NCBI GenBank assembly: GCA_903860995.1 | Contig: CAIOSS010000160.1 | Coordinates: 1-5,123, forward strand | Reading direction: 5' to 3' | DNA: 5,123 nucleotides | Origin: an uncultured delta proteobacterium | Lineage (GTDB): Bacteria > Myxococcota_A > Polyangia > Polyangiales > Ga0077539 | Shown: one piece after another, positions 1 to 4,319 of the stretch | Numbering within the stretch: position 1 is the stretch's first letter | How the letters are laid out: each line of letters opens with the position of its first letter | Made by a program: the position numbers and the translations under genes | The notes under the pieces: generated by a model | Seen by the model: only the letters and a program-made list of their open reading frames with translations | Told to the model about the DNA's origin: nothing | Database searches by the model: none

Positions 1-1320
1 CTGCTCGGGGCGACGCGGCCCCCGGGCGCGCTCCCGCGCCGGCTGCCGGTGGGCTTCACCGAGGCCTCGCGCACCGAGCCCTGGCGCGAGCCCGCGACGC
101 TCACCCCCATCGAGTCGCTCGCGGCGCTGCGCTCGGCCCTCGGTGTCGCGCGCGAAGTCATGCTGGGCCTGTCCGGGGCGGAGCGGGTCCCGCACCGGGT
201 GTTCTTCGCGGCGCTCACGGCGCTGCGTCGCGACGTCGAGCGCAACGCATGCTTCAACCCGCTCACGCTGCTGGAGTTTCGCCCGGAGTTCGACCGCATC
301 CGCTCGGCCGAGGTCCTGGAGAGCCTCCAGCTCTGCGAGACCGACACCGCCCACCGGCTCGCGTCGCTCACCTTCCTCTCGCACTTCCGGCTTCTCCGCG
401 TCGTGCAGATGATGGCCTCCGCCGCCGCAGACCCGGCCGACCCCGCGCGGGCGTACGTGTTCCTGTCGGCGCTGCGGGCCGAGGCCGACGCCCTCCTCGA
501 CGTGCTGCGCGACCGCGCCGGCGCCCTGCTCGCCGACGCCCTCGAGCGGGAGGTGCTGCGCCTCGTCGCGACCGACGTCCGCGCCCGCTTCGAGTCCTTC
601 ACCGCGGAGACTGAGCAGCTCAGCCGCACCCGCGCTGCGATGACCGCCTCGGTGCTCGCGCTGCGGGCCTCGGTCCGCCGGGCGCTCGAGCGCGCGGTGG
701 TCCCCTGCGGCGCCACGGCCGGCGCCCAGGCGCGGCTCGCGGGCTTCCTCGACGCCGCCGCGCAGCTCGCGGAGACGCTCCAGCACGGGGTGCTGCGGAT
801 GGTGGAGGTGTTCCGCCCTGGCAGCGACCCCGAGCGCACCGTGGGCGACCCCGACGCGCGCCGCGGCGCCACCTCCCAGGGCCGACAGTGGGCGTGGATC
901 TTCGCCCTCGTCACCCGCGCCTTCGTCGCCAAGGCCCGCCTGGCGCGGCACGCCTCCTTCGAGCAGTGGTCCGCGCCGCCCTCCCACGCCTTCATCACGG
1001 AGTACCTCCGGCACTACCGTGAGCTCGGGCAGGCGCTCGCATACGAGACCTTGTATCCCCACCGCGACCGGCTCACGCACGCCCTCGGCGCGCTCGGCGA
1101 CGTGGACTTCGTCGACGACCGAACCCTCGACGCCCTGGTCGCCGACTGCGAGTCCTTCGGCGCCCACCTGCAGCTCGCGGTGTCGAGCGCGTCCGAGCGC
1201 CCGGAGCTGCGCGGGGTCGCGCTCGACAAGCACCGCGCGGGCGAGCTGCTGCGCATCCACCTCGCCGGGGTCGCCCCCGTCGTCGCGCGCACCCTTGACG
1301 CGCTCCCTCCCCGCTCGTAG
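1..1320 (+). CDS. Unrecognised helical protein, 5'-partial (C-terminal 439 residues)
   Basis: I do not recognise this protein. The frame is open from base 1 to the TAG at 1318-1320. The first in-frame start candidate is a GTG at 49, but nothing resembling a Shine-Dalgarno site precedes it and the 16 codons before it look equally coding, so the true start probably lies left of the window. The visible sequence is rich in Ala, Leu, Arg and Glu with few glycines and prolines, which suggests a mostly alpha-helical soluble protein. There is no signal peptide, convincing membrane segment, CxxC pair, Walker motif or other catalytic signature. Residues about 100-330 (counting from base 1) alternate acidic, basic and leucine-rich stretches, compatible with helical bundles or short coiled coils. 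Codon use matches the genes downstream. It is separated by 55 bp from the next gene on the same strand, so co-transcription is possible but not shown. The coding call is strong; the function is unknown. Confidence 0.8.
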   Translation: MLGATRPPGALPRRLPVGFTEASRTEPWREPATLTPIESLAALRSALGVAREVMLGLSGAERVPHRVFFAALTALRRDVERNACFNPLTLLEFRPEFDRIRSAEVLESLQLCETDTAHRLASLTFLSHFRLLRVVQMMASAAADPADPARAYVFLSALRAEADALLDVLRDRAGALLADALEREVLRLVATDVRARFESFTAETEQLSRTRAAMTASVLALRASVRRALERAVVPCGATAGAQARLAGFLDAAAQLAETLQHGVLRMVEVFRPGSDPERTVGDPDARRGATSQGRQWAWIFALVTRAFVAKARLARHASFEQWSAPPSHAFITEYLRHYRELGQALAYETLYPHRDRLTHALGALGDVDFVDDRTLDALVADCESFGAHLQLAVSSASERPELRGVALDKHRAGELLRIHLAGVAPVVARTLDALPPRS

Positions 1321-1332
1321 CGTCCGCCGCCC

Positions 1333-1352
1333 CGCAGGCCTTAGACCCTGCG
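1333..1352 (+). terminator. Small hairpin after the first gene (weak terminator candidate)
   Basis: CGCAGG at 1333-1338 is the exact reverse complement of CCTGCG at 1347-1352, giving a 6-bp stem with an 8-base loop, 12 bp after the stop of the first gene. No T-tract follows, so it is not a classical intrinsic terminator. It could attenuate read-through into the next gene, or be chance in such GC-rich DNA. Confidence 0.25.
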
Positions 1353-1361
1353 ATGTCCGTT

Positions 1362-1366
1362 GGAGG
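1362..1366 (+). promoter_or_regulatory. Shine-Dalgarno site (GGAGG) of the 78-aa gene
   Basis: A perfect GGAGG lies 9 bases before the ATG at 1376. It fixes that ATG as the start and argues against the much longer frame that is open upstream through the first gene. Confidence 0.8.
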
Positions 1367-1375
1367 TTCCCCCCG

Positions 1376-1612
1376 ATGCGCAAGGATTCCACGCCCCGAG
1401 ACATGCTCCTCGACCGTCGCGTCGTGGAGCGAAACATCCGCAAGGGCATCGTGACCCGCGAGGAGTACGACACCTTCCTGCGCGAGCTCGGCGACGCTTC
1501 GGAGAACGCCGAGTCCATCACCGCCCGCCTCGGTGAGGAAGACCCGGTCGAAGCCGACGACGAGATCGACGAAGAGGACGACGAGGAAGAGACCGACGAA
1601 GCCGAGGGTTGA
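1376..1612 (+). CDS. Small conserved-type protein with polyacidic C-terminal tail (78 aa)
   Basis: The protein has two parts. Residues 1-53 are a charged, probably helical module containing LLDRRVVERNIRKGIVTREEYDTF in outline (key features: RRVVERN, a KG turn, then an EEY motif near residue 30). Residues 54-78 are an extreme acidic tail in which 18 of 25 residues are Asp or Glu. I recall similar short 'VVERNxRKG...EEY' proteins from myxobacterial genomes, always of unknown function; this is memory, not a search. There is no signal peptide or membrane segment, so it is likely cytoplasmic. The start is set by the GGAGG at 1362-1366. It lies 57 bp upstream of the DUF1844 gene on the same strand and is probably the first gene of a three-gene operon ending with the HtrA-like protease. 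An acidic tail of this kind could bind basic proteins or metal ions or mimic nucleic acid, but nothing visible decides this. Confidence 0.85.
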   Translation: MRKDSTPRDMLLDRRVVERNIRKGIVTREEYDTFLRELGDASENAESITARLGEEDPVEADDEIDEEDDEEETDEAEG

Positions 1613-1643
1613 GCGATCACACGGCGCGGCGTTGAACGCTCAC
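1608..1643. repeat. Imperfect 13-bp direct repeat in the 78-aa/DUF1844 gap
   Basis: GTTGAGCGATCAC (1608-1620) and GTTGAACGCTCAC (1631-1643) match at 11 of 13 positions, with start-to-start spacing of 23 bp, about two helical turns. The first copy overlaps the TGA of the upstream gene. Within the same stretch, TGAGCG (1610-1615) is also the reverse complement of CGCTCA (1637-1642), so a 6-bp stem with a 21-base loop is possible. It could be a binding site or a small RNA structure, or chance. Confidence 0.35.
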
Positions 1644-1669
1644 CGCCGCTCGTGCTACCGCCCTCGACC

Positions 1670-1999
1670 ATGTCCAACGAGCACGACTCCGACGCACAGC
1701 CCCACGCGGACGATCCCCACCTCCCCGAGGTGGGCGATCCGATGCCGCCCATCGATTTCAACACCTTCATCCTCTCGATGGCATCGGCGACGCTGATGCA
1801 CCTCGGCGAGGTCGAAGGCCCCGAGGGGCGCAAGGGCGAGCTCAACCTCCCGCTGGCCCGGCATCACATCGACCTCGTCGCGATGCTCCAGGACAAGACC
1901 AAGGGGAACCTCACCGGCGAGGAGGAGCGCCTGCTCCACCAGGTGGTCTACGACCTGAGGATGCGGTTCATCAAGATCGCTGAGCGTACCGCGAGGTAA
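1670..1999 (+). CDS. DUF1844 family protein (109 aa)
   Basis: Residues about 29-101 match the DUF1844 family as I know it. A hydrophobic N-terminal part of the domain (DFNTFILSMASATLMHLGE) is followed by a charged loop, then the hallmark helix IDLVAMLQDKTKGNLTGEEE (67-86), then a final amphipathic helix containing VVYDLRMRF. Residues 1-28 are polar, rich in Asp, His and Pro, and likely disordered. The length of about 110 residues is usual for the family. No biochemical role is established for DUF1844; the proteins are small, without signal peptide, and probably cytoplasmic. I chose ATG 1670 because it is the nearest ATG; a GTG at 1652 would add six residues, and neither start has a clear Shine-Dalgarno site. 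The stop is only 4 bp before the protease start, so the two are very likely co-translated. Family call is confident; function is open. Confidence 0.9.
   Translation: MSNEHDSDAQPHADDPHLPEVGDPMPPIDFNTFILSMASATLMHLGEVEGPEGRKGELNLPLARHHIDLVAMLQDKTKGNLTGEEERLLHQVVYDLRMRFIKIAERTAR
1993..1996 (+). promoter_or_regulatory. Shine-Dalgarno site (GAGG) inside the DUF1844 gene end
   Basis: GAGG lies 7 bases before the ATG at 2004 and falls within the last codons of the DUF1844 gene, whose TAA is at 1997-1999. Ribosomes ending the upstream gene would sit on this site, which supports translational coupling of the protease to DUF1844. Confidence 0.65.
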
Positions 2000-2003
2000 C
2001 CCG

Positions 2004-3254
2004 ATGCCCCACTTCCGCCGCGTCGCCCGCCTCCACTGGGGCGTCGCCCTGGCCCTCCTCTCCGTCGTCACTGCGTGCCGCGGGCGCGAGGTTCCGAGCA
2101 TCACCCCCATCCCCGCCCCGGCCCCGGCCCCGACGCCGCCTGCTCCCCCCACGCCTCGCGCCGACGAGCGACCAGCGCCCGCCACGCTCGACGCCGCTGC
2201 GCTCCCGCTCGCCCCGCAGGGCGGTCCGCTGCCGGGCTCGCCGTCGTCCTTCGCGCCCATCGTGCGCGAGGTGCGCACCTCCGTGGTCAGCGTGTTCGCG
2301 GCCATCCGCGAGGTCACCGGGATGCAGTACGGCTTCAACGGCACCCAGGAGCGCATGTCCCTGGGCCGCGGCACCGGCTTCCTCATCGCCGAGAACGGCG
2401 AGATCCTCACCAACAACCACGTCATCCAGGGCGCCGCGCGCATCGAGGTGCAGCTCGACGACGGCCGGCGCTACCCCGCGGAGGTGCTCGGCCGCGACGA
2501 GCGCCTCGACGTGGCCCTGCTGCGCGTGAAGGCTCCCGGGGTGCCCCTCCACCCCGCCCGCCTCGGCGACAGCGACCGGCTCTCGGTCGGCGACTGGGTC
2601 ATGGCGATGGGCAACCCCTACGGCCTCACGCAGTCGGTCACCGCGGGCATCGTGAGCGCCGTCGGGCGCACGGGCCACGAGCTGCACCTCGGCGACGACA
2701 ACTTCGGCAACCTGCTGCAGACGGACGCGAGCATCAACCCCGGCAACTCGGGCGGGCCGCTGCTCAACCTCGCGGGCGAGGTCGTGGGCATCAACGTGGC
2801 GGTGCACCGCGCGGCGCAGGGCGTCGGCTTCGCGATCCCGATCAACATGGCCCGCACGGTGGTGCCGCAGCTGCGGCAGTACGGTCGGGTGCGGCGCTCG
2901 TGGCTGGGCGTCTCCATCGCCGCGGTGCGCGACAACATGGTCGACTGGATGCACCTGCCCGACGTGCGCGGCGCGCTGGTGCAGGACGTCGAGCCTGGCA
3001 GCCCCGCGGCCCTGGCCGACATCCGATCGGGCGACGTCATCCGCCGCTTCGACGGGCAGGAGATCACGGACAGCACGCAGCTCCCATGGCTCGCCTCGTC
3101 GGCCGGCATCGGTCACCGCTCCCGGGTCGAGCTCATCCGGCGGGGAACGGTCGCTACGGTGGAGGTGACCCTCGCGGCGATGCCCGACCGCGCCGGAGCG
3201 CTGCTGCCGGGGCGCCCCGGGATGGTGCCCATCCCAGACCCGTCGGGTCCGTAG
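2004..3254 (+). CDS. S1C (HtrA/Deg-like) trypsin-like serine protease, lipoprotein, one PDZ domain
   Basis: This 416-aa protein is a membrane-tethered serine protease of the HtrA/Deg family, which degrades or refolds damaged envelope proteins. An N-terminal signal has Arg at 5, 6 and 9, a hydrophobic core at 12-22 and a lipobox V-T-A-C with Cys25, so signal peptidase II processing and lipidation are expected. Residues 31-80 form a Pro/Ala-rich linker. The protease domain spans about 82-290, with the triad His139 (LTNNHV), Asp169 (RLDVAL) and Ser249 (NPGNSGGPL); the VGFAIPI strand is at 274-280. One PDZ domain follows at about 299-390 (WLGV at 300-303, then VEPGSPAALADIRSGDVI at 329-346). DegP has two PDZ domains and no lipobox; the one-PDZ layout resembles DegS, but the anchor here is a lipid rather than a membrane helix. 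All catalytic residues are present. It is downstream of and probably coupled to the DUF1844 gene. The cellular substrate and the inner or outer membrane location cannot be told from the sequence. Confidence 0.95.
   Translation: MPHFRRVARLHWGVALALLSVVTACRGREVPSITPIPAPAPAPTPPAPPTPRADERPAPATLDAAALPLAPQGGPLPGSPSSFAPIVREVRTSVVSVFAAIREVTGMQYGFNGTQERMSLGRGTGFLIAENGEILTNNHVIQGAARIEVQLDDGRRYPAEVLGRDERLDVALLRVKAPGVPLHPARLGDSDRLSVGDWVMAMGNPYGLTQSVTAGIVSAVGRTGHELHLGDDNFGNLLQTDASINPGNSGGPLLNLAGEVVGINVAVHRAAQGVGFAIPINMARTVVPQLRQYGRVRRSWLGVSIAAVRDNMVDWMHLPDVRGALVQDVEPGSPAALADIRSGDVIRRFDGQEITDSTQLPWLASSAGIGHRSRVELIRRGTVATVEVTLAAMPDRAGALLPGRPGMVPIPDPSGP
2115..2132 (+). repeat. Short tandem repeat, three copies of GCCCCG
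   Basis: Three exact tandem copies of a 6-bp unit encode part of the alternating Pro-Ala linker of the protease. The unit is a multiple of three, so slippage would change the linker length by two residues per unit without a frameshift. This is a small low-complexity tract and not a mobile repeat. Confidence 0.6.
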
Positions 3255-3255
3255 C

Positions 3256-3285
3256 GGGCCACCGCGAGGTCGGCCGCGGAGGCTC
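3256..3285. terminator. Hairpin filling the convergent gap (putative bidirectional terminator)
   Basis: The gap between the protease stop (3254) and the stop of the minus-strand gene (3284) forms a stem. GCC 3258-3260 pairs with GGC 3281-3283, an A:A mismatch follows (3261/3280), then CCGCG 3262-3266 pairs with CGCGG 3275-3279 around an 8-base loop. Outside this, G3257 with T3284 and G3256 with C3285 can extend the stem into the minus-strand gene's stop codon. Position and symmetry fit a terminator serving both strands. There is no T-tract on either side, so its efficiency as an intrinsic terminator is uncertain. Confidence 0.45.
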
Positions 3286-3649
3286 AGCCCTTCGGGTCGG
3301 ATTCGACGGGAGCGGGAGCGGCGGCCGGAGCGGGGGCGGCCTCGACCGGCGCGGCCTCCGCGGGATCGGGCGTGAGCGGCGCGAGCGCCTCAGCCACCTG
3401 ACGGGCGAGCGCGCGCGGCGTCGCCGGGAGCGTCTCCTTGAGGGTGCGGCGGGGGTACGGCGGCGCAGCGACCGGCGGCGCGGGGTAGGACGGCGGGGGG
3501 TTGGGCGACTCCGGAGCGTCTTTCAGTCCGAGGGCGTCGCCGACCTTGCGGGCATGCTCGACGGCGCGCTCACGGAGTTCGGTGCCCTCCGCGACGGCGC
3601 GCTCCCGCCGCTCGGCCCCATCGATCGGATCATTCGAGTTCGTGCTCAC
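3284..3649 (-). CDS. Unrecognised Ala/Pro-rich protein (121 aa)
   Basis: I do not recognise this protein. It starts at a GTG whose complement is at 3647-3649 and ends with TGA (complement at 3284-3286). Residues 1-42 are charged and probably helical, with repeated RERAV (16-19 region and 26-30). Residues 43-70 are Pro-rich, including PPPSYPAPPVAAPPYP. Residues 70-93 form a second possible helix (RALARQVAEALAPL), and 94-121 are an Ala/Pro tail ending in ESDPKG. There is no signal peptide, membrane segment or cysteine, which suggests a soluble, partly disordered protein. The coding call rests on strong G/C third-position bias along this strand, an AAGGGAG-like ribosome site 9 bases before the GTG, and a fit between the convergent protease gene and the divergent zinc-ribbon gene. 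The frame stays open upstream of the GTG, so a longer form is possible, but composition changes there and a promoter for the divergent gene must also fit. Confidence 0.7.
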   Translation of the reverse strand: MSTNSNDPIDGAERRERAVAEGTELRERAVEHARKVGDALGLKDAPESPNPPPSYPAPPVAAPPYPRRTLKETLPATPRALARQVAEALAPLTPDPAEAAPVEAAPAPAAAPAPVESDPKG

Positions 3650-3658
3650 GTTCCGCCG

Positions 3659-3664
3659 CTCCCT
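3659..3664 (-). promoter_or_regulatory. Shine-Dalgarno-like site of the 121-aa gene
   Basis: On the minus strand this reads AGGGAG, 9 bases before the GTG at 3649. It supports that start over any longer reading of the same frame. Confidence 0.5.
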
Positions 3665-3716
3665 TCCCTCGGTTGGGTCCCCACCGCTGGTCCTGGGCAG
3701 CAGCATAGCGTGCGAC

Positions 3717-3732
3717 CGTGCATCGGTGCATG
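3717..3732. repeat. Inverted repeat in the divergent promoter region (possible operator)
   Basis: CGTGCA at 3717-3722 pairs with TGCATG at 3727-3732 around a TCGG loop (six pairs, one of them G:T). The same stretch can be read as a direct repeat, with GTGCAT at 3718-3723 and 3726-3731. It lies midway between the two gene starts, a sensible place for a shared regulator site, but it is short. Confidence 0.3.
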
Positions 3733-3782
3733 CGGTGAGACCCGTGTTCATCGCGGCGGTCGCTGGTAGAACATCACCCCCT

Positions 3783-4319
3783 ATGAGCAACTGGCAGCCC
3801 GCGCGGGTCGTAGACGTCGTCCTCCGCTTCAACCCCGACTTCGGTCCGGCCATGAAGGCCTCGCTGGAGGGCGTCCTCCGCACGGCCCTCGCCCCGGAAG
3901 ACCAGGCCCGCGAGGCCTGCCGCGTGATCGCCCGGGGCGTCGGCGTCGCCACGCACGCGTACGTGTGGGCCGCGCCGCAGATGCCTGTCACGGCGGTGAA
4001 GCTCCCGGTCGAGGTGATGGACGACGGGGTCATCATCGCCCTGCGCCTCGCGCTCAACACCCCCATGAACAGCCCCGTGGACTACACCAACGGGCAGCAG
4101 GTCGCGGGCCTGCTCCAGGCCCTGATGGGCCTGCCCCGCGGGTCGCTCGCGGGCGTCACCATCGCCTTTCCCCCCGGCGCCTCGGACGCCCAGGGTCCCC
4201 TCCTCTCCATGCTCAACCCCCGCACCCTGCCGGGCCAGAAGCTCTGCGAGTTCTGCCGCAACCCGATGCCCGCCTACGAGGTGCAGTGCGCGAGCTGCGG
4301 CGCCCGGAGCGAGTCATAG
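3783..4319 (+). CDS. Unrecognised protein with C-terminal zinc ribbon (178 aa)
   Basis: The family is not one I recognise. Residues 1-150 look like a compact alpha/beta domain with no signal peptide or membrane helix: a start resembling a strand (ARVVDVVLRFN), a helix with ALAPEDQAREACRVIARGVG, strands around 68-92, and a helix at 103-117 (NGQQVAGLLQALMGL). The C-terminus carries two CxxC pairs, CEFC (155-158) and CASC (169-172), spaced by ten residues. This is the pattern of a treble-clef or rubredoxin-like zinc ribbon that would bind one zinc. The start ATG at 3783 lacks a clear ribosome site; a GTG at 3744 in frame would add 13 residues (VFIAAVAGRTSPP). The 3' end overlaps the start of the following membrane protein gene by 34 bp, which suggests joint translation. 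A ribbon at the very end often mediates protein or nucleic-acid contacts, but no activity can be assigned here. The coding call is good; the function is unknown. Confidence 0.8.
   Translation: MSNWQPARVVDVVLRFNPDFGPAMKASLEGVLRTALAPEDQAREACRVIARGVGVATHAYVWAAPQMPVTAVKLPVEVMDDGVIIALRLALNTPMNSPVDYTNGQQVAGLLQALMGLPRGSLAGVTIAFPPGASDAQGPLLSMLNPRTLPGQKLCEFCRNPMPAYEVQCASCGARSES
4278..4281 (+). promoter_or_regulatory. Ribosome-site candidate (GAGG) for the overlapping membrane-protein start
   Basis: GAGG inside the zinc-ribbon gene lies 4 bases before the GTG at 4286. The spacing is shorter than ideal, but it is the only Shine-Dalgarno-like site near any in-frame start, and it favours the overlapping start. 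Confidence 0.35.

Larger units (their letters stand above)
3650..3782. promoter_or_regulatory. Divergent intergenic region, likely two promoters
   Basis: This 133-bp gap separates divergently read genes and must hold the promoter of each unless they are read through from elsewhere. A TATGCT on the minus strand (3702-3707) is the best -10-like match for the 121-aa gene, but no good -35 accompanies it. TAGAAC on the plus strand (3767-3772) lies about 10 bp before the ATG at 3783. If it were a -10, the transcript would be leaderless or nearly so, which would fit the lack of a ribosome site there. Both calls are weak, since promoter consensus in high-GC bacteria of this kind is loose. Confidence 0.35.

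Noticed and set aside
1019..1375. Upstream extension of the 78-aa gene into the first gene.
   Set aside because: The frame is open, but the extension is Ser/Thr/Arg-rich shadow sequence of the first gene, and a perfect GGAGG marks the ATG at 1376.
1971..3116. A 381-codon open frame on the minus strand opposite the protease gene.
   Set aside because: Its product is a monotonous Arg/Ala/Val/His/Asp-rich string without domains, and it lies antisense to a gene with a complete catalytic triad and PDZ domain. Long antisense frames are expected in DNA this GC-rich.
2075..3769. A 564-codon plus-strand frame crossing the protease gene and the next intergenic regions.
   Set aside because: The product is almost entirely Arg, Gly, Ala and Pro, it is out of frame with the protease, and it runs through a convergent gene and a hairpin. 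It is a shadow frame.
3650..4066. N-terminal extension of the minus-strand 121-aa gene up to 4066.
   Set aside because: The extension lies antisense to the zinc-ribbon gene and includes the divergent promoter region. A ribosome-site-like AGGGAG supports the GTG at 3649 instead.
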